This document shows, one piece after another, positions 9,368 through 18,614 of a DNA stretch of 64,000 bases (positions are counted from its first letter, which is position 1; each line of letters starts with the position of its first letter). This DNA is from Luteolibacter pohnpeiensis. GTDB taxonomy: Bacteria > Verrucomicrobiota > Verrucomicrobiia > Verrucomicrobiales > Akkermansiaceae. The stretch is taken from NCBI RefSeq assembly GCF_016595435.1, contig NZ_JAENIJ010000019.1:1-64000 (forward strand). Direction: 5' to 3'. The notes beneath the pieces are model-generated. The model was not told where the DNA came from and searched no databases. It worked only from the letters and a program-made list of their open reading frames with translations. The position numbers were made by a program, and so were the translations under genes.

Positions 9368-9577
9368 TCAGCCGCCTGCCGCCAAGGTCACAACCTCGAC
9401 CCTAGATCCATTCGAAACCTCGCGGTTGCTGTAATCCCTAGGAAAAACCGCTTCCTCGTCCAATTCCACCACCACCGGTTTGCCCTCAAGGCCGAGCTGG
9501 GTCAGCAAGTCTGCGAGATTCATCGGGCGATCCAATTGGTAAGGTCCGCCGTTCAAAGTGATGGTTTCTGAGTTCAT
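9368..9577 (-). CDS. thiS: Sulfur carrier protein ThiS
   Basis: 69 residues with the beta-grasp pattern: MNSETITLNG at the start, a central VVVELDEEAVFPRDY strand-turn, and the obligatory C-terminal Gly-Gly (VVTLAAGG). In thiamine biosynthesis ThiS is adenylated and thiocarboxylated at this Gly-Gly and donates sulfur to thiazole formation. The start at 9577 gives an ATGA overlap with the stop of the DUF2851 gene. An ATG two codons earlier is possible. No thiG, thiF or thiH lies nearby, so it sits at the end of an unrelated operon. It may serve another sulfur-transfer route. Confidence 0.88.
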   Translation of the reverse strand: MNSETITLNGGPYQLDRPMNLADLLTQLGLEGKPVVVELDEEAVFPRDYSNREVSNGSRVEVVTLAAGG

Positions 9578-10965
9578 TTCCATTGGGTGAGTTGTTCTGG
9601 GAACGGACACTTGGCGCAATCCGAAGCGTCTTCCAGGCAGAAGTCCTGATAAATTTGCATCAAGCCCTGATGGTGGCAAACGCGTTTGAGCCACGGTTTG
9701 GCGGCTTCGATCGATCCAAACAGCCTGAGCGCGCAGCGTTTGACCTTTTCGTTCGGCGTCGCTGCCCGGATTTTGTGGTAGTCCGAATAGGCGAGCCCAT
9801 CTTCATGCATCGCCAGCGGGATCAGGTGGTTCGCCAGAAGTTCCAGGCCTTGGGATTTCCCGAAAAGGGCGATTTTACCCGCAGCTGCGGAGGACCCGAG
9901 TGTGTGGTGGTGCGACCAAAAGGGATGTTCCAAATTCCCCAGAAAATCCAGAACCTGACTGATGTTGAAGGGGCGCGCCAAGGCCAGTTTCCTGAAGTGC
10001 GACCATTCCTTCGTCAGAACCGCCAGGGTTCCGATCCGGCGGTGGGGATGGTTGGCAGGACGCTGGCCGTGGGTTTTCCACAGGATCGGCGATCGGGACG
10101 GCACCTCGAAGCCTGCGCGCTGCTTCCACCAGGTTTCCCACAGGTTTTGCAGGTAATCTTTCGTTTCCGGTGGCGCCACCTCGTGCAGCTTGGGAGAAAG
10201 GAATCCGGCAGTGCCGAATAAAAGTGGCTCGGCTAGAGAAGGATCGGGCTTGAGATCGCGCAACATGACTCGCTGCGACAACACTTTCATCGGCAGGCTG
10301 TTCCCCCGATAGCCCAAGGTCTCTGCAACGGCTTGGAAAAGGGCCTGATCACGCCCCTGCGCATCGATGAGGCGCAGAAACCGCGTGGCTTTCAACCCGG
10401 CACGATGCCGCGCGGCTTCATCGAGCAGGCTCGCGACTGCAGCCTCTGGCAAGGATTTCAACGGCGCAAGGCAACGTCCGGGCCTGGCAATCGCCACCTC
10501 GCGCGCAGGCCGTGCCAAAGCGTCTTCCAGGCGCGCTGATGGAATGACGACCATGGGCACTTCCCGATGCTCTGCGGTCCGGGTAAACCGAGCCACAGCT
10601 TCGCCATGAAATACGACGTGCAAAACCACCTGGTTGAAATTCGGGTTCTCGGAATGCCCGTGCGTCTCCCAATCGCTGGCATGCGGGTCCAACTCAAGGT
10701 CCCCTTTCGTCGCGATGCCTTCGATTTCCACGACCGCTTGCGAGAAATCCGGACCGGCACTTCGGTTCCACTCGCCAAACTGGACGATCCGAACCGCCCG
10801 CCCATCGCTGGAGCGGAATTCCCGACCAAAGGCGCCGGAAAACCAAAGCGCTTGCAGCTCAAGCTCAGATGGCAGCGATTTTTCCGCCACCTCTGCAAAC
10901 GCAAGTGGCGGGTGCCAAACGGATTCCAGCAAGTAGCTGTATGTCATCCGGGCGGTGTTCATCAT
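9574..10965 (-). CDS. DUF2851 family protein
   Basis: 463 residues from the ATG at 10965, which overlaps the upstream TGA as ATGA. The first third has the DUF2851 signature: ESVWHP near the start, then RSAGPDF, GDLELDPHASDWETHGH and FNQVVLHVV. The acidic/His cluster resembles a nuclease-like fold but no function is established for the family. The C-terminus has four cysteines (CHHQ...CLED...CAKCPFP) that could bind metal. It is coupled to TIGR03790 upstream and thiS downstream. The family call rests on recall of the motif set; the role is unknown. Confidence 0.8.
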   Translation of the reverse strand: MMNTARMTYSYLLESVWHPPLAFAEVAEKSLPSELELQALWFSGAFGREFRSSDGRAVRIVQFGEWNRSAGPDFSQAVVEIEGIATKGDLELDPHASDWETHGHSENPNFNQVVLHVVFHGEAVARFTRTAEHREVPMVVIPSARLEDALARPAREVAIARPGRCLAPLKSLPEAAVASLLDEAARHRAGLKATRFLRLIDAQGRDQALFQAVAETLGYRGNSLPMKVLSQRVMLRDLKPDPSLAEPLLFGTAGFLSPKLHEVAPPETKDYLQNLWETWWKQRAGFEVPSRSPILWKTHGQRPANHPHRRIGTLAVLTKEWSHFRKLALARPFNISQVLDFLGNLEHPFWSHHHTLGSSAAAGKIALFGKSQGLELLANHLIPLAMHEDGLAYSDYHKIRAATPNEKVKRCALRLFGSIEAAKPWLKRVCHHQGLMQIYQDFCLEDASDCAKCPFPEQLTQWK

Positions 10966-12512
10966 TTCGGAAGCGCCTTGGGCGGTGCTGGTGGCTCCAG
11001 AATGTCCAGCCAACCGGCCAAGGCTTTGGCCTCAGGCATGGGACCGTATCTCGCCTGTGCCTCGCGGATTTCCTGCACTGCCGCAGCCTTGCGCCCAGCT
11101 TTGCGATCGATCGCAATCAAATGAAGGTCTTGCCGGAGCTTGTCCTCTGCTTTTTCGAAATGTTCCTTTGCATTGCGGAACCAAACTGCGGCCTGGGTAT
11201 CCTTTCCAGCGGCCAGTAAATCCAGCCCAAGTGCCTCCGAGACGGTTCCACTTTTCAAGCGCTCTGCTGCCATTCCGAGCTGCTTGTTGAACTCCTCCGG
11301 ATCATTTCCCCAGCGCATGGCGGCCGATCGCAGCAGCAGGTAATCCTTGTCCTCAGCCAGCATCTTGCCATCTCCGTTCAAATGCAGAAATGGCCGGTAA
11401 AGTGGGTCACCGAGCACAACTCCCTGCCACGAGGTCACCGGCATCGCCATCCAGCACGCCTCGACCCAGGAATTTCCATCTAACAAGCGGTCGTGCAGGA
11501 CATCGAACCAATGCGTGAGGTGGAGATAAGGTTCGTAAACATTGCCGACCGTGACCGCCGCCCCACGCTCTAACAGACCGGCACTCCAGTTTTTCGACGG
11601 ATTGCGCAATTGCTCCGCACTGAACGAGTGCAGATGAATCGCGACCGCGCCTTTTTTGAAATAGAATTTACCGTTCAAAAACGGACCGCTCACATTCCAG
11701 TCATACCACCCGTAATAAATCGACGCATCGGTCATCGGGTAGTTCAGCGGAAGCGTGTCATTGAATCGATCCACAACCGTCGGAATCCCGATCTCCAGAT
11801 TTTTCTTCGCGATCGCTTCAAGCCAGTTGTCGCCCTGCGGAAATTTATTGGCGATGTCGATGTAGGCGCGCCCCCAGAGGCCGGTTTTCTCCGCTTCCAC
11901 GGCGTCCTGAATCATGCGCTCGCAGGTCGATTCGCTGGCGGCATCAATCCGTGCCGTGAGCATCAAAAATGGCAGGTTGGCCTCCCGAATCGATTTCTTG
12001 CTCTGGAAATACTGATTTTTGAGCGCTCCCTGAACCGGCAGGCCATCGATCCCGAAAATAGCCAATTCTGAATCCACCGCCGACTCCGTGCGCCCACCAA
12101 TCGGGTCTTTCGGGTCCACTTTGACACCTTCCGGCAGTGGTGAGGGCTTGATTCTCAACGGCACCCCACGCATCAGAACAACGACCCGGATTTCGTTTTG
12201 GACCGGAATGATCAGTCCTTCGGGATTCTTGCTACGTTTCCACCAGGCCCGGTCGTCGAAGGTCTTGCGCAGTGGAGCGACTAGGGTTTTCTGATATTCG
12301 TCGTAGGAAATATCCTGTTCAGCGGAAAGTTCGAGGCCGATCAGATGGTCTTGCGGGATGTTTCTGGCGTCGCGGTAAACCTCCGCGAGCTTTTTGGAAT
12401 CCGGCTGATTCGCATTGTAAACCACCACCACCTCCTTGGGCGAAAGCGGCAAGCCAGCCGACCAACCAGCGCCCACGAGCAACGCCCAAAACACCACGAC
12501 TCTCTTGAACAT
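10962..12512 (-). CDS. TIGR03790 family secreted protein
   Basis: 516 residues from ATG 12512, which begins a clean signal peptide (MFKRVVVFWALLVGAGWSAG). An upstream ATG at 12584 would overlap the previous gene and place the signal internally. The mature protein opens with SPKEVVVVYNANQPDSKKLA and later has RNIPQDHLIGL and VVVLMRGVPLRI, the hallmarks of the TIGR03790 family of unknown function. The last ~130 residues are helical and TPR-like (LDLLAAGKDTQAAVWFRNAK). It is exported, probably periplasmic. It is the second gene of the MBL-TIGR03790-DUF2851-thiS operon. Confidence 0.82.
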   Translation of the reverse strand: MFKRVVVFWALLVGAGWSAGLPLSPKEVVVVYNANQPDSKKLAEVYRDARNIPQDHLIGLELSAEQDISYDEYQKTLVAPLRKTFDDRAWWKRSKNPEGLIIPVQNEIRVVVLMRGVPLRIKPSPLPEGVKVDPKDPIGGRTESAVDSELAIFGIDGLPVQGALKNQYFQSKKSIREANLPFLMLTARIDAASESTCERMIQDAVEAEKTGLWGRAYIDIANKFPQGDNWLEAIAKKNLEIGIPTVVDRFNDTLPLNYPMTDASIYYGWYDWNVSGPFLNGKFYFKKGAVAIHLHSFSAEQLRNPSKNWSAGLLERGAAVTVGNVYEPYLHLTHWFDVLHDRLLDGNSWVEACWMAMPVTSWQGVVLGDPLYRPFLHLNGDGKMLAEDKDYLLLRSAAMRWGNDPEEFNKQLGMAAERLKSGTVSEALGLDLLAAGKDTQAAVWFRNAKEHFEKAEDKLRQDLHLIAIDRKAGRKAAAVQEIREAQARYGPMPEAKALAGWLDILEPPAPPKALPK

Positions 12513-12577
12513 GCCCGGTAGCATGCCCGCTTCAGCCGCGCATGCAAGTTTGCTCATTGTAGGGCGCGACAAATCGC

Positions 12578-13369
12578 CTAGCAAATGCCTGGCAAGCGCA
12601 GCCCGTCCCAGGCGACGTGCACCCCTTTCGGCAGCGATTTTTCCAGCGCAGCGTGATCGTTATCATGCCCAAGATGGGTCAGCCAGGTCTCACGGGCGCC
12701 GACTTCTTCAGCAGTCAACAACGCCTCGCCGAGAGAAAAGTGGGTTGGATGCACCTCAGGTCGCAACGCATCCAGGATCAACACGTCGACTTCACGGATC
12801 AGCTCAAGCGTTGCTTCCGGAATTCGCTTCACATCAGGCAGATAAGCCATACGCCTCGCCCCTGGGTAGTCGAACAAAAAGCCGATGGTCTTCACCGAGG
12901 CGTGCTCCACCGGAAGCGGAGTGACTTTTAGGGCACCGATCGTGAAATCCCCTTCAATCAGACGTTCTCCGGGCTTGATGTAGCCTTTGAAGACGTTTTG
13001 CGGGGAAAATGCCCAACTGAACATCGTTTTGAGGGTGCTCATGCACTCTTCCGTCGCATACAGCGGCAATGGCTCGGTTCGCGCCCAGCAAAATGCTCTC
13101 AGCTCGTCGAATCCGACGACGTGATCCATGTGCGCATGGGTGTAGAGCACCGCATCCACCACCCGCAGATCCTCGCGCAACGCCTGCTCCCGCAAGTCAG
13201 GACCGGAATCGACCAGAATACTCTGATCTCCAGCTTGCAGGATCACCGAAGAACGGGTCCGCTTGTTTTTCGGGTCGGTCGATCGGCAAACATTGCAATC
13301 GCAGCCGATGACCGGCACTCCCACCGAGGTTCCAGTTCCAAGAAATGTGAGAGAAAAATCCAGCGCCAT
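12578..13369 (-). CDS. MBL-fold metallo-hydrolase, PhnP/RNase Z-like
   Basis: 263 residues from ATG 13369 (an ATG at 13393 adds eight residues). The metallo-beta-lactamase fold is shown by LTFLGTGTSVGVPVIGC at the start, a two-cysteine segment (GCDCNVCRS), THAHMDHVVG (the HxHxDH metal motif) and late GHDND and DHAALE. Cys-containing N-termini of this kind occur in PhnP-type cyclic phosphodiesterases. A phosphodiester substrate is likely but unproven, and there are no phn genes around. It is divergent from recN with a 50-base gap, and first in the minus-strand operon. Confidence 0.88.
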   Translation of the reverse strand: MALDFSLTFLGTGTSVGVPVIGCDCNVCRSTDPKNKRTRSSVILQAGDQSILVDSGPDLREQALREDLRVVDAVLYTHAHMDHVVGFDELRAFCWARTEPLPLYATEECMSTLKTMFSWAFSPQNVFKGYIKPGERLIEGDFTIGALKVTPLPVEHASVKTIGFLFDYPGARRMAYLPDVKRIPEATLELIREVDVLILDALRPEVHPTHFSLGEALLTAEEVGARETWLTHLGHDNDHAALEKSLPKGVHVAWDGLRLPGIC

Positions 13370-13419
13370 TGATTCCGGCAGCGACCCTTGCATAATCGCC
13401 CTGCCTCAGCAAACCCCAG

Positions 13420-15075
13420 ATGCTCTCCCTTCTCAAAATCCGCAATCTCGCCCTGGTCGATGAACTCGTCTGGGAACTCGGCTCCGGCCTTATCGGCGTC
13501 ACCGGCGAAACCGGCGCGGGTAAATCCGTCATCGTCGGCGCACTCAAACTCGTTCTCGGTGAACGCGCCGATAAATCCCTGATCCGCACCGGCGAAGACA
13601 GCTGCTCGGTCGAAGCCATGTTCGAACTGAGTGACGCTTCGGAAATCAACGCCATTCTAACCGATGGCGGCCTCGATCCATGCGAAGACACCCAGCTGAT
13701 CATCCGCCGCATCATCGGCACCAGCGCCAACCGCCAGTTCGTCAACGATTCACCCGTCACCCTGACCCTGCTTAAAAAACTCGGCGAGCATCTGGTCGAT
13801 CTCCACGGCCCGCATGATCACCAGTCCCTGCTTTCCACCGAGCGGCAGCTGGCGATGCTGGATGCCTATGCCGGCAATGAAAAATTGCTCACCGCGTATC
13901 GCTCCACCCATCGCATCTGGCGGGAAAAATCCAACGAACTGGAAGAACTCCGCAATGCCGAAAGTGCAACGGAGCAAGAGCTTGATCTGCTGCGGCATCA
14001 GGTCGACGAAATCGATGCCGCAAACATTCGCCCGGAAGATGAGCAGGATCTGGAAGACCGCTGGCGCCGGGCGTCGAATTCGACGCGCTTGCTCGAATCC
14101 GCCTCCGAGTCGGTGGCCATTCTGAACGGAGAAACCGGGATTCTCAGTCAATTGGGCGATGTCCAACGTCTGATCCGCGACCTGGAAAAGCTCGATCCTT
14201 CGGTGAGTGATCGGGTCCAGTCCCTGCAAACCGCAACTCTGGAACTTCAGGACCTTGAAGCGACGCTTACGGATTATTTGGACGAACTTGAGATCAATCC
14301 AGAAGAGGCCGCCCAACTCGAAGAGCGGGTGAATTTGTTAGAATCGCTGAAGCGGAAATACGGTCCATCGTTGAGCGATGTGCTCAACCGCCGGGAAACC
14401 GCGGCCAGCCGACTCGACAACATCGACAACCGCGGCCAAAAGCTGGAGACCTTGCAACGCGAGGTCGATGCAAGCCGCCAGGAACTCGAAGAAGCGGCGA
14501 AACATCTCACCGCCGCACGCCGCAAGCATGCGCCGCGGTTGGCCAAGGAAATTTCCTCCCAGCTGAAGGACCTCGGGTTCAAACAATCCAGTTTCGAAGC
14601 CCCGATCATTTCGCTTTCCGAGCCGTCGCCCCATGGACTGGAAGGCATTGATTTCCAATTCGGTCCCAACCCAGGCGAACCGCTTCATCCATTGCGGCAC
14701 ATCGCCTCATCCGGTGAAATTTCACGAGTCATGCTCGCGGTCAAATCCGCGCTGGCGGATCAGGATTCCACGCCGTTGATGGTGTTCGACGAAATCGACG
14801 CGAACGTCGGCGGCGAAGTGGCCCGCGCGGTAGGCCGCAAAATGGCAGCTCTCGGGACACGCCACCAAGTGGTCGCCATCACCCACTTCCCCCAGGTTGC
14901 GGCGACCGCCGCTCACCATTTCGTGGTGGAAAAGGAAGTCACCGGTGGGCGCACCCGCTCCAGACTCTATCCGGTTCACGGCGAAACCCGCATTCAGGAG
15001 TTGGTCCGCATGTTAGGCGGTGGCGGTGAACAAGCCCGCGCGATGGCTTCGTCACTACTGCATTCGTCGGAGTGA
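13420..15075 (+). CDS. recN: DNA repair protein RecN
   Basis: 551 residues, normal RecN length. MLSLLKIRNLALVDEL starts the SMC-like head. Walker A GETGAGKS lies at about residues 29-36. A long coiled-coil middle follows. The C-terminal half has the ABC signature SSGEISRVMLAVKSAL and Walker B LMVFDEIDANVGG, then a His switch (ITHFPQVAATA). RecN is an SMC-family ATPase that helps double-strand break repair with RecA. It is a single gene with no evident partner. No LexA box was confidently seen in the short divergent gap. Confidence 0.97.
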   Translation: MLSLLKIRNLALVDELVWELGSGLIGVTGETGAGKSVIVGALKLVLGERADKSLIRTGEDSCSVEAMFELSDASEINAILTDGGLDPCEDTQLIIRRIIGTSANRQFVNDSPVTLTLLKKLGEHLVDLHGPHDHQSLLSTERQLAMLDAYAGNEKLLTAYRSTHRIWREKSNELEELRNAESATEQELDLLRHQVDEIDAANIRPEDEQDLEDRWRRASNSTRLLESASESVAILNGETGILSQLGDVQRLIRDLEKLDPSVSDRVQSLQTATLELQDLEATLTDYLDELEINPEEAAQLEERVNLLESLKRKYGPSLSDVLNRRETAASRLDNIDNRGQKLETLQREVDASRQELEEAAKHLTAARRKHAPRLAKEISSQLKDLGFKQSSFEAPIISLSEPSPHGLEGIDFQFGPNPGEPLHPLRHIASSGEISRVMLAVKSALADQDSTPLMVFDEIDANVGGEVARAVGRKMAALGTRHQVVAITHFPQVAATAAHHFVVEKEVTGGRTRSRLYPVHGETRIQELVRMLGGGGEQARAMASSLLHSSE

Positions 15076-15328
15076 CATTTTGATCATACCGACCAGGCAA
15101 GTCGGCGATTTCCTCAGTGACTATCGACTGTCACGGGATGCACCGCTTGCCTCGGTTGGGAATAGACGGTCGTGATACGGGTCACGACCATTCCTAACAA
15201 AATCGCGGCGACCATTCGCAACAGCCAGACACAAGCATTCTCGGGATCCTTCATACTCTTCGATATGCCGATACCGATGAGATTTGGATGAGAACATGAG
15301 AATCAAGTGACCCTATCGTCACAATGGC
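15076..15328. other. Intergenic region, no gene seen
   Basis: A gap of about 250 bases between the convergent ends of recN and the permease. Short frames exist but have no coding character. It contains one copy of the recurrent octamer (CCTAACAA at 15193-15200) outside any gene, and a weak GTGAC/GTCAC hairpin near 15117-15134. No strong terminator with a T-run was found. Confidence 0.5.
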
Positions 15329-17884
15329 TCAAACACCGCTGCGGAGAATCTCCAGCGGCGAGGTTTTGTTCACCCCGCGGCCCAGTAAAATGCCGCCGAG
15401 AATCGACAGGCCGGTGGTCACTGCAAACGCGGCCGCGAGAATCCAAAAATCCGGCCATGGCGAGGCCTTGAATACTCGCGTCGCCAGCACCGCATTCGCA
15501 CCAACTGCCAATGCCAGGCCCGTCACCGCTGACAGAAACCCAAGCGCCGCATACTCGATCAGCAGAATGATCCTGACCTGCCGGGCAGAAGCTCCCAAGG
15601 TCCGCAGCAACACGCTTTCACGCACTCGCAGATCCCTGCCATTGAGAAAGGTTCCGGTTAAAATCGGGATCGCTGCCAGCAGGGTAAATCCCGCAAGAAC
15701 GGAAATCACCTGGGAAATGCCATCCACGATTTTACGAATCGTCTCCAGCACCACCGCCAGATCGATCGCTGTGACGTTGGGAAATCCGCGCACCAGTTCA
15801 CGCTGCAAATTCCCAGAAGCAGCGGCATCCGGCGCTTTGGTTGTCACCACATGAAATCCCGGCGCATCGGCCAACACATCCGGTGTGAACACCATGAAAA
15901 AGTTCAGATTGAACTTACTCCAATCGACTTGGCGGATGCTGGTAACCTGAGTTTCGATCGGCACGCCTTGGACATCCATGGTGATCGAGTCGCCAACTTT
16001 GACTCCCAGATCCTTGGCAATGCCTTCTTCCAACGAAACCGGGGCCGGGGCATCCGCTCCATCGCGCTGGGTTTTCCACTCGCCGTCCATCAAGGTCTCG
16101 GTCGAGTTCAATTCAGTCCGAAAAGTGGAGCGAAATTCACGCCGCGCCAACCAACGAGGGACTTTTTTCTCCTTTAACAAATCCTGAACCGGAATGCCAC
16201 GGATGGACGCGATCCGCATGGTGACCATCGGCGCGCTTTCCAGCACCGGCAGTCCCTGGTTTTTGACAACCTCGCGAACGCCGGGCTCTTGATCCGGCTG
16301 CACATCGATCAAATACAAATTCGGGCTTTCCGCGAGTTGGGACACGGAAAGTTTCCCTTTCAACAAGTTCCCTGTCAGCAGAATGGTCACCAGCAGAAAG
16401 GTTCCCAGCCCCAGCGAGAGCAGGAACAACACCGTCTGGTTGTGCGGGCGATGCAAATTGGAAATCCCTTGCCGCAAGAGGTAGGGCCAGGATGGACGAA
16501 CCAGTTTCCGCGAGAGCCAGGTCAGGCATTTCGCGACCAGCAGCAGCACCAGAAAAGCACCGGCCAAACCAGCCACCATGGCCAGGGCGCGTTTCCAATT
16601 GGAATCCCCGGGAATCGACAACAGCACCAACAATCCGGCCAACAACAGATAAACCGGCGTCGCCGCCAGCCAATTCCGCCCGGCCAACATGGCCCCGCCG
16701 CGCAAGGTTGCCGCCGGCGAAATCCTCCGGATCTTGAGCAACGGGATCAGCGCGAATCCGCAACATACGCCAAAGCCCGCAGCGGTGGTTTGCAAGACCA
16801 CTCCCCATTGAGGAGCGATTGGAATTTCAAAGGGCAGATCTCCTGCGAAAAAAGTCAGAACGCTGACTTGCAGGCCGATGCCAACCGCAGCGCCTAACAA
16901 CGCACCGATCAGCCCCAGAACAGCCGCTTGGATGAGATAGATCCCAAAAGCCACATTTCCCGGGCATCCCAAGCAACGCAAAATGGCAATCACCGGCACG
17001 CGCTTGTTGATGTGGGCATGCACCGCACCTGCCACACCAATCGCGCCCAGGACCAGAGCCGCTAGTGCAATGATGGCCAGAAACCGCTGAAAGTTGTCCA
17101 ACGCGTCGCCCAAATTCTGCTGCCGATCTTCCGGAGTTTCGAGTCGCCACGGCGCATCCGCGAAATCTTCCTGCAGCTTTTTCTTAAGCGCCACCGCGTC
17201 AGTTCCGGCTGGCAGTTTCAGCTGCATCAGGTGAGTGCTCATGCTCGCCACCCCCATCAATCCGGTCGCTTCCAGCTGATTCCTGCCTAAATACACCTCC
17301 GGCGCAAAACCGCTGAAGCGACTGCTCTGCGGAGCTGGATCGGTCACCACACCGAGGATTGGCAGCTCAGCCGATCCCAGTTTGACCGTATCGCCAACTT
17401 TGACGCGGAATTGATCCAACAACGCCGGCTCTAACAAAACTCCCTTTTCCTGCTGGATTTTTTGCCAAGCTCCGGCCGGCTCCGTCTTCACTTTCCCATA
17501 AAACGGGAACGCACCATCGATTGCCCGGACCTGGACCAATCGCGCGCCATTGGTGGATGGGAAGAACATCATCGAAGACAGGCTCGTTTCCCGGCTGGAA
17601 CGAGTGGCATAGCGGTTCAGCTTCGCCGCATCCTCATCACGGATCGGTTCCCGCGAGGAAACCATCAGGTCCGAACCGAGCAGCGATTTCGCCTGAGTGT
17701 TGATCCCCTGTTGAACACTTTCCTTGAGGGAATGAATGGAAACCAGCGCTGCGACGCCTGCCACAATGGCTAGCGAAAAGATCACCAAGCGAGCCCGCTG
17801 GGAACGGCTATCGCGCCATGCCATCCGCCACGTCCACGGATGCAGCAATGCTGCGATGGGGTTGCGCGGAAGTGCTGAATTCAT
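15329..17884 (-). CDS. ybbP: YbbP-like ABC transporter permease (FtsX/MacB superfamily)
   Basis: 851 residues from ATG 17884, one base after the stop of the ATPase gene; an ATG at 17899 overlaps that gene. The protein has an N-terminal TM anchor (VIFSLAIVAGVAALVS), a large extracytoplasmic domain, then two FtsX-type blocks of membrane helices separated by a second soluble domain, about twice the size of LolC-type permeases. With the adjacent YbbA-like ATPase it forms the YbbAP transporter next to a TesA-like esterase, the same divergent order as in E. coli. The transported molecule is unknown; lipid or hydrophobic compounds are suggested by the family and by tesA linkage. Confidence 0.88.
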   Translation of the reverse strand: MNSALPRNPIAALLHPWTWRMAWRDSRSQRARLVIFSLAIVAGVAALVSIHSLKESVQQGINTQAKSLLGSDLMVSSREPIRDEDAAKLNRYATRSSRETSLSSMMFFPSTNGARLVQVRAIDGAFPFYGKVKTEPAGAWQKIQQEKGVLLEPALLDQFRVKVGDTVKLGSAELPILGVVTDPAPQSSRFSGFAPEVYLGRNQLEATGLMGVASMSTHLMQLKLPAGTDAVALKKKLQEDFADAPWRLETPEDRQQNLGDALDNFQRFLAIIALAALVLGAIGVAGAVHAHINKRVPVIAILRCLGCPGNVAFGIYLIQAAVLGLIGALLGAAVGIGLQVSVLTFFAGDLPFEIPIAPQWGVVLQTTAAGFGVCCGFALIPLLKIRRISPAATLRGGAMLAGRNWLAATPVYLLLAGLLVLLSIPGDSNWKRALAMVAGLAGAFLVLLLVAKCLTWLSRKLVRPSWPYLLRQGISNLHRPHNQTVLFLLSLGLGTFLLVTILLTGNLLKGKLSVSQLAESPNLYLIDVQPDQEPGVREVVKNQGLPVLESAPMVTMRIASIRGIPVQDLLKEKKVPRWLARREFRSTFRTELNSTETLMDGEWKTQRDGADAPAPVSLEEGIAKDLGVKVGDSITMDVQGVPIETQVTSIRQVDWSKFNLNFFMVFTPDVLADAPGFHVVTTKAPDAAASGNLQRELVRGFPNVTAIDLAVVLETIRKIVDGISQVISVLAGFTLLAAIPILTGTFLNGRDLRVRESVLLRTLGASARQVRIILLIEYAALGFLSAVTGLALAVGANAVLATRVFKASPWPDFWILAAAFAVTTGLSILGGILLGRGVNKTSPLEILRSGV

Positions 17885-17885
17885 T

Positions 17886-18614
17886 TCAGAGTGCGCCATT
17901 TTCTTCCTCGGAAATGATGGTTCCTGCGCCCATTTTGATCACGCGACGAGCCTTCGCCGCCAAACCTGGATCGTGTGTCACCAACACCAGCGCCGTGCCC
18001 GCCTCGCGATTCAACCGGAATAGCATATCCACGATCGGCGCACTGGTTTCAGCATCGAGATTTCCCGTCGGTTCGTCCGCAAAAAGGATTTTCGGCCGAT
18101 GAATGAAGGCCCTGGCCAATGCCACGCGTTGTTGCTCGCCTCCGGAAAGTTGGAGTGGGTAATGACCCAAGCGTTTTGACAGGCCGACATCGCCCAAAAT
18201 CGCTTCGGCATCCTTGCGACGCCCGGTTTCCCCGCGCAGCTCAAGTGGGACGAGGACGTTTTCCAAAGCCGTCAGGGTCGGGATCAGTTGGAAATTCTGG
18301 AACACGAAACCGACCAAGCGATTCCGCAGCGCGGCTCGGGCATCCTGGCTCAAGGCCTCAACCGCCTGACCATCTAACAAGACAGAGCCGGCACTTGCAT
18401 CATCCAGCCCGGCACAAAGCCCCAACAACGTGGTTTTTCCACTGCCGGATGGTCCGATGATCGCGCAGGTATCACCCGCCGCCAGTTGGAGATCAATCTC
18501 CTTGAGCACGGTGAGTTCGCGATCGCCGCTGCCGTAGGTTTTCCGGAGTCCCCGCACTTCCAGCACCGGTCCTTGTTTTCTGCCGATTTCGGGATTAGAT
18601 GAGGCTGATGACAT
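17886..18614 (-). CDS. ybbA: YbbA-like ABC transporter ATP-binding protein
   Basis: 242 residues, LolD/MacB-type ATPase. Walker A GPSGSGKT is at residues 54-61, with Q-loop FVFQNFQLIPTL, signature LSGGEQQRVALARAF, Walker B ILFADEPTGNLD and switch His in LVTHD. It energises the permease encoded immediately downstream. The ATG at 18614 lies inside the 5' end of the divergent tesA gene, so the two coding regions overlap by 16 bases. A GTG at 18566 just before the first ABC strand (LEVRGLRKTYG) would remove the overlap, and either start is possible. Confidence 0.93.
   Translation of the reverse strand: MSSASSNPEIGRKQGPVLEVRGLRKTYGSGDRELTVLKEIDLQLAAGDTCAIIGPSGSGKTTLLGLCAGLDDASAGSVLLDGQAVEALSQDARAALRNRLVGFVFQNFQLIPTLTALENVLVPLELRGETGRRKDAEAILGDVGLSKRLGHYPLQLSGGEQQRVALARAFIHRPKILFADEPTGNLDAETSAPIVDMLFRLNREAGTALVLVTHDPGLAAKARRVIKMGAGTIISEEENGAL

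Noticed and set aside
15121-15306. Minus-strand 61-codon frame between recN and ybbP
   Set aside because: No conserved sequence, odd composition, no ribosome-binding site; treated as intergenic.
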